Shown piece by piece: positions 17,294 through 25,613 of a stretch of DNA of 25,797 nucleotides. The DNA comes from Fidelibacterota bacterium. Lineage in GTDB: Bacteria; Marinisomatota; Marinisomatia; Marinisomatales; UBA1611. The first letter of the stretch is position 1. Each line of letters starts with the position of its first letter. Both the position numbers and the translations under genes were made by a program. The stretch lies in assembly GCA_002722105.1 (NCBI GenBank), contig PBKF01000056.1:1-25797 (forward strand), given 5' to 3'. The notes under the pieces are model-generated. The model ran no database searches. It worked only from the letters and a program-made list of their open reading frames with translations, and had not been told where the DNA came from.

Positions 17294-17986
17294 TTAATTT
17301 GAATTAATCCCAATCAAACCAATCATTCGCCCTGCTATTTTCCCATTTCGCCGATAAGAATGATAATTGTTTGAGTTACAAAAGGTACAATCTTGGATAT
17401 TCATTATGTTTTTTGAATTAAAACCCATATCTATCAATTTCCATATCGCGAATTTTTGTAGGTCAATCTGAAATTTTCCATTATTTTTTTTAAGGATAAA
17501 TTTTGAATCAAATTGATTAATCACATCATCATTAACTTCAAAACAGCATTTTTGAATAGAAGGTCCGATCAATATTTCCATATTTATTAGTGAAATATTC
17601 ATCTGTTTTAATAAAATTGCAGATTCTTCTATTATACCATTAACTAATCCACGCCATCCTGCATGAACCAATCCATAAATATCTTTTGAGCTATGAGAAA
17701 AATAAATTGGTAAACAATCAGCAACCTGTAATGAACATGTCAAAGTAGGGACCATGGTAAATACACCATCGGTATTTAAAACTTTACCCGGGTTATTTAC
17801 ACAAGTGACATTTATTGAATGGGTTTGTTTTGGTATGATGAGGGAATTTTGGTCAAATCCTGAATGTATAGCAAAATTTTTTCTGCCCTCCAAACCGTCT
17901 GTGGGAAATGTTTTATCCGAAAAAACAGCAAGAATATTTTGATTGGAGAGATGGTGAGAAAAATCTAACAAACCTGAGTATCTCAT
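17294..17986 (-). CDS. pgeF: PgeF/YfiH-family (multicopper polyphenol oxidase-like) protein
   Basis: This 230-residue protein has the YfiH signature metal ligands: His56 in K-Q-T-H-S, Cys91 in V-A-D-C-L-P, and His108 in L-V-H-A-G-W-R-G. From established work the family includes the peptidoglycan-editing factor of E. coli, which corrects mis-made Ser-containing precursors, and purine nucleoside phosphorylase/deaminase activity in other members. The start ATG overlaps the preceding gene by 4 bp (ATGA). Its position between an LpoA-like gene and uppP supports a cell-wall role (inference). Confidence 0.92.
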   Translation of the reverse strand: MRYSGLLDFSHHLSNQNILAVFSDKTFPTDGLEGRKNFAIHSGFDQNSLIIPKQTHSINVTCVNNPGKVLNTDGVFTMVPTLTCSLQVADCLPIYFSHSSKDIYGLVHAGWRGLVNGIIEESAILLKQMNISLINMEILIGPSIQKCCFEVNDDVINQFDSKFILKKNNGKFQIDLQKFAIWKLIDMGFNSKNIMNIQDCTFCNSNNYHSYRRNGKIAGRMIGLIGINSN

Positions 17987-19890
17987 TCATTTTCCGTATT
18001 AAATATATTTCCATAGTAGACACCAATATTTTCCACAGATTGACCCATATATTCTAAAATCATGGTTGAACCATTTTCATTCCAGTTTTTACCTTTAAAC
18101 CGAATTGATGTATACCTACCATTAAATCCATCGTTATTTCTAAGTTTATCCATCAATTGGCGACGAGTAGTATTTCCTATACTTACGATTGAGTGTAAGA
18201 ATGTAGCATGATCCAAAGCTAGAGCATGATAGTTAATAAATAAATTATCGAATTGTTCAGACAGATTAGAATTCACATCTGATACAATGACCATTCCCTG
18301 TACGTGAGGACCAATTAGTTCCTGATTCAAAATTTCCATATCCAACCAATTTTGATTACCAAATAAGGTTGTTTTTAAGTTGTATACTGGGAATTGAGTT
18401 CCAACATAAGTGAGTTCATCAATCCGAATTGGAATATATATTGCATTTATTGTTTCTAAAATAACTTTTGAAGAATCCTTCTTGTCCATTTTTTCTTCTT
18501 CTTCAGGTAATTCAAAAAAATCTCCTACATCCACATCAAAAAGTGCATCTAGACTATCAATAACCAAACTCAATGCATCTTCATGGGGATCTTTTTCAGG
18601 AAGTAATTTCCAAGCAGTGCGCCTGATTGATTGAAATTGTCTGGATATATTATCTGGATTTTCTATATACCACTCTACTGCAACAGGATTTACTCCTAAT
18701 TGATAACATTCTTCCAGAAAATAATCTGTCATAAGCTTAGATTTCCCTTCACCCGGAGATAAAACTGCAATATTTTTAAATCCTAATTCATTTATCATTA
18801 ATTGTGCAGTACGCTGTGCGATAGTCTTTGATGAAGGAGATAAAAAGAAAAGGTGCGGTGCTATTTGAGAGATCTCCAATGAGCTGGATTTTGGTACCAG
18901 AATAGGTAAGGTAGAATTAATCCCTGCTATTGATAAAACTTCTTCATTAGTTAGCGGTCCTAAAATTCCAGCGATTAAATGATTTTTCTGCAGAGCTTTT
19001 ACTATTTTTAACGCTTTGGCACCATTACCTTCTGTATCATAAATAAGGAATCTCATTGAATGGGCGCTAGAATCATTCTCTAAAAATTCAGCAAGTCCCA
19101 AAAGATATAAGTACCCCAACTCTTTATTTGGCCCTGTTAGAGGCAGTATTGCTGCAATGGTAATTGGCTCAGATTGTGCTGTAAAACTTATATTCCTCAA
19201 TTTCGAGAAGATGAACTCAAAACGCATAGGTAATTGATTCAAATCAACACCATTCAATGCTAAGGTTAAATCATAATTATTACCATTTATCCATGCTAAA
19301 TAACCCCGTGAAAGATTAATGATGGATCTGTTAATATCATTATTCTCCTTAAATAAAAGTCCCTCGACTTTTTCTTCCTTTAGCCCACCAGCAATACAAT
19401 TAATAATACGCTGATCTATTTCAGCTAAATACAATGAATCACTTATCCATGGACGAACAGATAGATATTTTTGATACGCCTGATTAATTTTACCTTGCGA
19501 TAAAGCAATATCTCCCATGAGAATTAAAGAAAAATATTGATAGGGAGACCCCGGAAAATTCAAAAATATTGATTTCGTAGATCGAGCCGCTTCGGCCCAT
19601 TTTTCCTGTCGATATTGAGTTTTCGCTAACATAAGCTGCGATGCTGGATCGCGATAATCCCTATCATGAATTAAAATGGATGAAAACTGCTTTTCAGCTA
19701 ATCGAAACCTACCTACCTCATAATTTTGGGCTGCTAAAGCAAACTTTTCATAATAGGATAAGGAATCAAATTGTTCGGCTAGCGCAGGAAAAGAAGTAAA
19801 GGCTAACAATGCAATAAATAATCTCAAAATTGATTGCTTCCTTAGAATCATAATAATATTAACCCACTCATCATTTACAATTCTATTCAT
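17983..19890 (-). CDS. LpoA-like exported protein: helical repeats plus periplasmic-binding fold
   Basis: This protein has 635 residues from ATG 19890, or 622 from ATG 19851. The second start gives a cleaner signal peptide (M-I-L-R-K-Q then a hydrophobic stretch, with A-L-A before E-Q), so I favour it. A TPR-like region covers about residues 45-190. After S-E-P-I-T-I-A-A-I-L-P-L-T-G comes a type-I periplasmic-binding domain with I-A-G-I-L-G-P-L-T-N and a later V-L-S-P-G-E-G-K-S-K segment. The layout copies LpoA/LppC, activators of penicillin-binding proteins, but the lipobox Cys is absent. A charged insert (E-L-P-E-E-E-E-K-M-D-K-K) interrupts the binding domain. It overlaps its neighbours by 8 bp and 4 bp. 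Confidence 0.75.
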   Translation of the reverse strand: MNRIVNDEWVNIIMILRKQSILRLFIALLAFTSFPALAEQFDSLSYYEKFALAAQNYEVGRFRLAEKQFSSILIHDRDYRDPASQLMLAKTQYRQEKWAEAARSTKSIFLNFPGSPYQYFSLILMGDIALSQGKINQAYQKYLSVRPWISDSLYLAEIDQRIINCIAGGLKEEKVEGLLFKENNDINRSIINLSRGYLAWINGNNYDLTLALNGVDLNQLPMRFEFIFSKLRNISFTAQSEPITIAAILPLTGPNKELGYLYLLGLAEFLENDSSAHSMRFLIYDTEGNGAKALKIVKALQKNHLIAGILGPLTNEEVLSIAGINSTLPILVPKSSSLEISQIAPHLFFLSPSSKTIAQRTAQLMINELGFKNIAVLSPGEGKSKLMTDYFLEECYQLGVNPVAVEWYIENPDNISRQFQSIRRTAWKLLPEKDPHEDALSLVIDSLDALFDVDVGDFFELPEEEEKMDKKDSSKVILETINAIYIPIRIDELTYVGTQFPVYNLKTTLFGNQNWLDMEILNQELIGPHVQGMVIVSDVNSNLSEQFDNLFINYHALALDHATFLHSIVSIGNTTRRQLMDKLRNNDGFNGRYTSIRFKGKNWNENGSTMILEYMGQSVENIGVYYGNIFNTENE

Positions 19891-20737
19891 TCACAAATAT
19901 CAATCTGCCATTTTCAAATTGATAATAAATCCTTTCACCCATATTTGTTCCATAAACCCATTGTTTACTTAGTCCATGGCGGCTGGATGTATGATGCAAC
20001 TCATCGGGGTTGCCAATAGCTAAACGCAATTGCCTTTCTGTCATACCTAATTTTATCTTTCTATTTTGTATCATCTCAATTACTTTTTTATCCCATTCTC
20101 TTGGTAGTGGATCAGATGTGTAATAATGATCTTGTATACCAATTCGTCCCTCCTTTCCATTAAATCGGACAAAACCTTCCAAGCCATTTTTTGCTTTTAC
20201 TTTCAGCCAAATTGGATAATCCTGATTACTGTTTTGATATTGATGAACATCCACCACAATTACCGATTCAAATCTTTTAAATTCATAATCAGCGAATGAG
20301 TAAAAACCTTTAAAATCCAATGTATTGTTCAACCAAATCGTTTTACCTATCATGGCATTAGCTGAATCTAAAATATCATGGAAAAGTATATAACTTGGAA
20401 AGTTAGGTTTATCACCTACTTGAAAATTAAAAAGTTTTTTGAATAGACGGCCTTTCCCATCTTGAATGATCAAATAATCATTTTTCCAAGTCTCATAAGT
20501 CCCAATAATTGTAAACTGTTTATGCTGTAAACGGTGGTAAGGATGAAATCTCTTAGCATATAGTTTAGACCAGACTCTATTGAAAGCTGATGTCTTTTTG
20601 TAGTCGTCATCTAAATCAACAAAATAAATCTTTTTCCCTGTCCACTGGTTTGGAGAAATGTCAATTTCCGGTTTATCAAAAATAGTACAGCTTTTTAGTA
20701 TAAATAATGCAATTATTATAAAAAATATTTTTGGCAT
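19883..20737 (-). CDS. Lipoprotein with C-terminal SmpA/OmlA-like domain
   Basis: This 284-residue protein has a short signal sequence ending in the lipobox I-L-K-S-C (Cys17). The middle part has no motif that I recognise; it contains two SH3-like or beta-rich stretches such as G-K-T-I-W-L-N-N and W-L-K-V-K-A-K-N-G-L-E-G-F-V-R. The last 60 residues read like an SmpA/OmlA (BamE) fold: I-K-L-G-M-T-E-R-Q-L-R-L-A-I-G-N-P-D, then a W-V-Y-G strand and Y-Y-Q-F-E-N-G-R-L. BamE-like domains help outer-membrane assembly or bind envelope partners. It lies 40 bp after the MORN gene and overlaps the LpoA-like gene by 8 bp. Confidence 0.7.
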   Translation of the reverse strand: MPKIFFIIIALFILKSCTIFDKPEIDISPNQWTGKKIYFVDLDDDYKKTSAFNRVWSKLYAKRFHPYHRLQHKQFTIIGTYETWKNDYLIIQDGKGRLFKKLFNFQVGDKPNFPSYILFHDILDSANAMIGKTIWLNNTLDFKGFYSFADYEFKRFESVIVVDVHQYQNSNQDYPIWLKVKAKNGLEGFVRFNGKEGRIGIQDHYYTSDPLPREWDKKVIEMIQNRKIKLGMTERQLRLAIGNPDELHHTSSRHGLSKQWVYGTNMGERIYYQFENGRLIFVNE

Positions 20738-20777
20738 CTAATAGTCAAGATTGATTTAATTTTTTTAGGTAAGGGCT

Positions 20778-23700
20778 TTACCATTTTAGTGGTTTCCCAT
20801 TTTTCCATACACCTTCAGTTTTTTTCCCTTCTGCATTAATAAAAGTTCCCTTTCCTTCCATTTTTCCTTCTTTAAACTCTCCTTCATATCTATTCCCATT
20901 AGTATAAGTGAATGTGCCCATGCCTTCCATTTTGTCATTTTTAAACACACCTACATATTTATTGCCATTTGAATAAATGAACTTACCTTTTCCATTTTTC
21001 TGATTATTAGAGAACATTCCTTCATAGCGATTCCCATTAGAATAGGAATAATAACCGTTTCCTGACATTTTACCATCTTTCCAATCTCCCCTATAGAATG
21101 ATCCATCATAATACTTCAATATACCTTGACCATAATACTTTCCATTTTTCCATTCACCCTCGTATAGATTTCCATTAGGATATGTCATTGAACCAGTTCC
21201 AAAAAATGAATCATCTTTAAATTCGCCTACATACTTTCCACCATCATTTTCTGTCAGAGTCCCATACCCATTCATTCTATCATTTTTCCATTCACCCTCG
21301 TATAGATCTCCAACTGAAGATAAAAATTTACCATTCCCTTCCATTCTTCCATTTTTAAAATCTCCGTCATACTGGTCGCCGAATGTAGAAATATACAGAC
21401 CCTTTCCATTTCTTTGATCGTCTGTCCAATTACCTGAATACTCAAATCCATCTATTATGTTCTTGAGTATTCCCTCACCGTTTCTTTTTCCATTTAACCA
21501 TTCCCCTTCATAGATATTTCCGTTTTTATACGTTAATGAACCATTCCCATGCCTTTGGTTATTTTTCCATTCACCAACATAAAAATCACCATTTAAATAA
21601 TAATACTTACCAATACCGGTCATTTTGTCACCTTCCCAAGATCCTTCATATTTTTCACCACTTGCAAAAGTTATTTCTCCAAATCCTTCTCTTTTACCTT
21701 CATTCCAATTCCCTATATATATATCTCCACTATAATAAGAGAATGTTCCTATTCCTGCAATTTGGTCATCAGTCCATTCACCATCATATTCTTCACCATC
21801 TATAAAACTAATGTTTCCCTTACCATCTTTCTTATTATTTTTCCATTCACCTTCATAAATATCACCATTTTGAAATGTATATATACCACGGCCTTCCATA
21901 AAATCATCCTGGAATTGGCCTTCATATTTATCCCCATTAGCATATTTAAATAAACCTTTTCCATATTTTTTCCCAGCCGAAAATTCACCCTCATAAATGT
22001 TCCCGCTATTAAAAATATAAATACCATCTCCTTCCATCTCTCCATTTTTAAAATTACCCTCGTATTGGTCTCCTACCGTAGATAAATATATGCCCTTTCC
22101 ATTTTTTTGGTCATTATCCCACGTACCTGAATATTCATATCCATCAACTATATTCTTAATTATTCCTTCACCATATCGCTTGCCATTTTTCCATTTGCCA
22201 TCATAAGTATTTCCATTATCATAGGTAAGTAAACCATTTCCATGCCTGCGGTCATTTTCCCATTCACCTTCATAGATATCACCATTTTGATAATAATACT
22301 TCCCTTCGCCAACCATCTTATCTTTTTTCCATATTCCTTCATATTTTTCCCCATTGGTAAAAGTGATGCTACCAAATCCTTCTCTTTTCCCAACTTTTAA
22401 ATTGCCAACATAAAAATCACCGTTTAAATAAGTGTATGTGCCTAAACCAGTCATTTGGTCATTACTCCATTTACCATCATATTCTTCACCATTAGTATAT
22501 GTAAAAGTACCCTGACCTTCTTTTTTATCATTTTCCCAATAACCTTTATAAATATTCCCGCTGGAATGAAAATAAGTTCCCCAGCCTTGCATCATACCTT
22601 GCGAATATTCTCCTTCATAAATATCTCCGTTAGAATAAATATATTTACCTATCCCATCCTGTTTATCATTTTTCCAGTCACCTTCATACTGGTCACCATC
22701 ATTGTATCGAAAGACCCCTTGTCCGGTTTTTTTCCCATACTTCCATGATCCATTGTAACGGTCACCGTTAGCATAAATAATGACTCCCACACCATTACGC
22801 TTATGATTTTCCCACTCACCTTCGTATTTATCGCCGTTTGTAGAAATAAAAGTTCCGCTACCATTAATTTGATCATTTTTCCAATCTCCAAAATAACGGT
22901 CTCCATTTTTATTGGTTAAGATTCCACGACCTTCTCTTTTATTATTAACCCACGACCCTTTATATTTTTCTCCTGTAATGTAATAAAAAGTTCCCTGTCC
23001 GTGGGCTTGATCTTCTTTCCAATCTCCATCGTAACGTTCCCCATTTAAATATATCATGGATCCCCAACCATCTTTTTGATCATTTTTCCAATAACCTTTA
23101 TATTTGTCTTTGTTTGCGTATAAATAATTTCCCCTTCCACTCTTTTTATTATTTTTCCAAGTTCCTTCATAGGTATCACCGTTCTCATAGGTCATTAAGC
23201 CTCTCCCATTTAATTCTCCATTTAAGAATTGACCTTTATAAGAGTTACCATTGGTATAGGTGAGCCTTCCTTGACCAGTTCTTTCCTTTTTTTCCCAATC
23301 TCCATCATAAATATCACCATTACTAAACGTGTATTTACCTTTACCGGATAAATTATTATTTTTGAATTCACCTTCATAACTCTCGCCATTGGAAAAGGTT
23401 AATATGCCCTTCCCCTCACGGCTATCATTGATCCAATTACCATCATAGACATCTTGGTTTTTATAATAAAAAGTCCCTTGCCCATTTCTTTTTTCTTTAG
23501 CCCAATTTCCAGAATATTTTTCTCCATTTGGATATAAATATGTTCCATCACCCGACATTTTGTTATTGAACCATTCACCATCATAATAAGAACCATCTTT
23601 AAATGTATACTTGCCCAGACCTGTCATCATGTTATCTACATATTCACCTTCATATAGATCTCCATTTGCGTAGGAAAAAAGTCCAAGTCCATTCTTCTTA

Positions 23701-25196
23701 TCATTATTCCAATGACCATCGTATTTATCACCGTTCTTGTACATATAAATGCCATGGCCATTCATTTTTCCCTGCGAGTATTGACCATCATAAATATCAC
23801 CATTTAAAAAATTAAATGTTCCGTATCCATCCATTTTATCATCTTTCCAATAACCAATATATTCATTTCCACTTGCGAATGTGAATATACCTTTACCATA
23901 CATTTTCCCATCCACATACTGCCCGCTATAGATATCGCCTCTCGATGAAAAAAATGTACCTTGACCATTTAATTTACCATTGGTGAAAGATCCCTCGTAC
24001 CTATCACCATGTTTTAGTATGAAAACACCCTGACCGGTCATTTTATCATCTTTCCATTGCCCCTCATATTTATTTCCGTTACTAAAAATATAGACCCCCA
24101 CACCATCCATTTTTCCATTTTTGAAATCACCTTTGTAATAATCTCCATTCGGGTAATCAAAAGTTCCTTGACCATTTTCTCTACCATATTTCCAATTGCC
24201 TTCATATTTCCCGCCCTTCGCATAGGTGAATACACCATATCCTTCCTGCAGATCATTTTTCCATTCACCCACAAATGTATTACCATTGGGATAAGTTAAT
24301 GCCCCCTTCCCATTTTTTTGACCATCCCAGAATGAACCTTTATATATTTGACCGTCTTTATATGTATAAATTCCCTGTCCAGCTTTTTTACCAGCTTCAA
24401 ATTCACCTACATATTTTTCACCATCTGAGTAAACGAATGTACCCCTTCCATCTCTTTTACCATCTTTAAACATACCTTTATAGGAATTCCCATTTTTAAA
24501 GGTATAAAGTCCCATACCGGTACTCATATCATTTTTCCATTCACCCTCATAAATATTACCATTTTGAAACGTATAAATACCCCGGCCTTCCATATGGCCA
24601 TCTTCAAACTCTCCTACATATTTATCCCCGTTGGCATATTTAAAAGTTCCCTTCCCATTTTTTTTACCAGCTAAAAATTCACCTTCATAGATATTACCCC
24701 CGCTAAAAATATAAATTCCAGTACCTTCCATATCTCCATCTACCCAATCTCCCATATAGATATTTCCATTGGTATCATTAAAAGTGCCCTGACCTTCCTG
24801 AATATCATTTTTCCATTCACCTTCATAACTCTCGCCAAATTGGTAGGTGTAGGTACCATAGCCGTCTTTTTGATCATTTTCCCAACTGCCTTTATAGGTT
24901 TTTCCAAAGAGATAAAAATAAGTCCCCTGACCTTCTTTTTTTCCATTTATCCATTCCCCTTCATAGCGTTCCCCGCCAGTAAAATAAAAAATACCCTGAC
25001 CGTGAAATAAATTATTTTTGAATTCACCAATATAGGTGTCACCATTAGGATAAGTAAAGGTCCCTTTCCCTTCTTTTTTACCGGCGATTAAATCCCCAAT
25101 ATAGTTTTCATTTTGGAAAAAGATTACACTATCACCACTATTCTGGGTAAACCCTGAAGAAAAAAGTAGTACGGATATAATTAGGTGGTTTTTCAT
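20778..25196 (-). CDS. Giant exported MORN-repeat protein
   Basis: From ATG 25196 the protein has 1472 residues. A signal peptide (M-K-N-H-L-I-I-S-V-L-L-F) is cleaved at about residue 18, and almost all the rest is tandem MORN repeats. I count 62 full units (residues 28-1455) and one partial unit at the end. Units are 23 residues of type N-G-[DN]-x-Y-x-G-x-[WF] followed by G-x-G near the end. A TTG at 25256 would add 20 residues but hides the signal peptide, so it is rejected. MORN units form beta-hairpins that stack into a rod and can bind lipids or proteins. No enzyme domain, C-terminal sorting domain or anchor was seen. Function is unknown. Confidence 0.93.
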   Translation of the reverse strand: MKNHLIISVLLFSSGFTQNSGDSVIFFQNENYIGDLIAGKKEGKGTFTYPNGDTYIGEFKNNLFHGQGIFYFTGGERYEGEWINGKKEGQGTYFYLFGKTYKGSWENDQKDGYGTYTYQFGESYEGEWKNDIQEGQGTFNDTNGNIYMGDWVDGDMEGTGIYIFSGGNIYEGEFLAGKKNGKGTFKYANGDKYVGEFEDGHMEGRGIYTFQNGNIYEGEWKNDMSTGMGLYTFKNGNSYKGMFKDGKRDGRGTFVYSDGEKYVGEFEAGKKAGQGIYTYKDGQIYKGSFWDGQKNGKGALTYPNGNTFVGEWKNDLQEGYGVFTYAKGGKYEGNWKYGRENGQGTFDYPNGDYYKGDFKNGKMDGVGVYIFSNGNKYEGQWKDDKMTGQGVFILKHGDRYEGSFTNGKLNGQGTFFSSRGDIYSGQYVDGKMYGKGIFTFASGNEYIGYWKDDKMDGYGTFNFLNGDIYDGQYSQGKMNGHGIYMYKNGDKYDGHWNNDKKNGLGLFSYANGDLYEGEYVDNMMTGLGKYTFKDGSYYDGEWFNNKMSGDGTYLYPNGEKYSGNWAKEKRNGQGTFYYKNQDVYDGNWINDSREGKGILTFSNGESYEGEFKNNNLSGKGKYTFSNGDIYDGDWEKKERTGQGRLTYTNGNSYKGQFLNGELNGRGLMTYENGDTYEGTWKNNKKSGRGNYLYANKDKYKGYWKNDQKDGWGSMIYLNGERYDGDWKEDQAHGQGTFYYITGEKYKGSWVNNKREGRGILTNKNGDRYFGDWKNDQINGSGTFISTNGDKYEGEWENHKRNGVGVIIYANGDRYNGSWKYGKKTGQGVFRYNDGDQYEGDWKNDKQDGIGKYIYSNGDIYEGEYSQGMMQGWGTYFHSSGNIYKGYWENDKKEGQGTFTYTNGEEYDGKWSNDQMTGLGTYTYLNGDFYVGNLKVGKREGFGSITFTNGEKYEGIWKKDKMVGEGKYYYQNGDIYEGEWENDRRHGNGLLTYDNGNTYDGKWKNGKRYGEGIIKNIVDGYEYSGTWDNDQKNGKGIYLSTVGDQYEGNFKNGEMEGDGIYIFNSGNIYEGEFSAGKKYGKGLFKYANGDKYEGQFQDDFMEGRGIYTFQNGDIYEGEWKNNKKDGKGNISFIDGEEYDGEWTDDQIAGIGTFSYYSGDIYIGNWNEGKREGFGEITFASGEKYEGSWEGDKMTGIGKYYYLNGDFYVGEWKNNQRHGNGSLTYKNGNIYEGEWLNGKRNGEGILKNIIDGFEYSGNWTDDQRNGKGLYISTFGDQYDGDFKNGRMEGNGKFLSSVGDLYEGEWKNDRMNGYGTLTENDGGKYVGEFKDDSFFGTGSMTYPNGNLYEGEWKNGKYYGQGILKYYDGSFYRGDWKDGKMSGNGYYSYSNGNRYEGMFSNNQKNGKGKFIYSNGNKYVGVFKNDKMEGMGTFTYTNGNRYEGEFKEGKMEGKGTFINAEGKKTEGVWKNGKPLKW
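21315..21800 (-). repeat. Segmental duplicate, copy B (MORN repeats 49-55)
   Basis: This is the partner of 22008-22493, with the 24-residue unit ending K-N-I-I in the same place. The match fades after repeat 55. Confidence 0.85.
21801..22076 (-). repeat. Copy of MORN repeats 6-9 (now repeats 45-48)
   Basis: Repeats 46-48 match repeats 7-9 (24495-24701) with 47 of 58 residues identical, and repeat 45 shares the G-I-Y-I-F ending of repeat 6. The block spans the end of copy A and the whole interval up to copy B. Confidence 0.8.
22008..22493 (-). repeat. Segmental duplicate, copy A (MORN repeats 39-45)
   Basis: Seven consecutive repeats match copy B (21315-21800) unit by unit, including the 24-residue fifth unit ending K-N-I-V. 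I count 106 identical residues of 162. The offset is 231 residues (693 bp). Confidence 0.85.
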
Positions 25197-25208
25197 CTTA
25201 ACACCAAT

Positions 25209-25249
25209 CAATTTACAAAAAAATAGATAAAAAAAAGAAAATCCCGCAA
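25209..25249 (-). promoter_or_regulatory. Candidate promoter/leader of the MORN gene
   Basis: On the minus strand TTG (25249-25247) is followed after 21 bases by TATTTTTTTG (25225-25216) and then TAAATTG. The same TATTTTTTG-TAAATTG string stands before the small lipoprotein gene at 25630-25614. The pattern resembles the Bacteroidetes -33/-7 elements. It is only suggestive in such T-rich DNA. Confidence 0.35.
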
Positions 25250-25262
25250 TAATCAAGTTTTT

Positions 25263-25361
25263 CTAAGACTTTGTTTTCCGATATTTTTTCCAATGATTCT
25301 TTGGCTTTCTTTCACCAAGGATAATAGTTTCTACTTTTTTTATTGTTTGGATAAATTTCAT
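25263..25361 (-). CDS. Possible 32-residue basic small protein
   Basis: ATG 25361 opens a frame of 32 codons ending in TAG. The product starts M-K-F-I-Q-T-I-K-K-V, has a short hydrophobic patch (T-I-I-L-G) and ends in a highly basic tail (E-R-K-P-K-N-H-W-K-K-Y-R-K). An AGG lies about 9 bases upstream. I do not recognise a family. In such AT-rich DNA a frame of this length can arise by chance, but the residue make-up looks more protein-like than chance. Confidence 0.25.
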   Translation of the reverse strand: MKFIQTIKKVETIILGERKPKNHWKKYRKTKS

Positions 25362-25381
25362 ATTCTATACCTGCTATTTCA

Positions 25382-25606
25382 TTAAAGGAATTTAAAAGAA
25401 TCGGAAGATTTAATAAAGTTAATTACCGTATCGTACTGTGTTGTAACTGTAATTGTGACGATTTCCTTTACAGTTTGTCCTCTACTATGTAAAGATATTG
25501 AAACTGTCGGTGGCTTTGTATCTAATTCTTCTTCTGGTGGTGGTCCTTCATCACAAGTGATTACAATTAATAATAGTAATATGAAAAACAGATACAGTTT
25601 CTTCAT
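25382..25606 (-). pseudogene. Truncated Ig-domain lipoprotein remnant
   Basis: A 74-residue frame starts with a typical lipoprotein signal and lipobox V-I-T-C (Cys18). An acidic, Pro-rich linker (D-E-G-P-P-P-E-E-E) and D-T-K-P-P-T-V-S-I-S then G-Q-T-V-K-E-I-V-T-I-T-V-T-T follow. That is the opening of a bacterial Ig-like domain, which normally runs on for 60 or more residues. Here the pattern collapses after the second strand and the frame stops. It is therefore probably the broken start of a larger surface lipoprotein, though a genuine short lipoprotein cannot be excluded. Confidence 0.6.
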
Positions 25607-25613
25607 CCCACAC

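Larger units (their letters stand above)
20832..25115 (-). repeat. Array of 62 tandem 69-bp MORN units
   Basis: The coding repeat has a 69-base period over 4.28 kb, broken only by two 72-base units (repeats 43 and 53). Bases between units are well diverged, so the repeats are old and kept by selection on the protein. Conserved columns are Gly, Tyr and the aromatic at position 9. Confidence 0.95.

Noticed and set aside
20745..20790. Small inverted repeat GGTAA / TTACC at the MORN stop codon
   Set aside because: The stem is only 5 bp and is followed by A-rich rather than U-rich RNA on the minus strand, so it is not a convincing terminator.
21536..24469. Several 60-100 codon open frames on the plus strand and in other minus frames within the MORN gene
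   Set aside because: They are shadows of the repeat, rich in His, Tyr, Ile and Phe or Met and Lys, with no signal sequence or family pattern.
20832..25115. Regular 69-base periodicity resembling a CRISPR or satellite array
   Set aside because: The period is in frame with one long reading frame and encodes MORN units; bases vary mostly at silent or variable positions and there are no identical repeats with unique spacers.
25197..25256. TTG start adding 20 residues to the MORN protein
   Set aside because: ATG 25196 gives a standard signal peptide; the added stretch would bury it and covers the promoter-like region.
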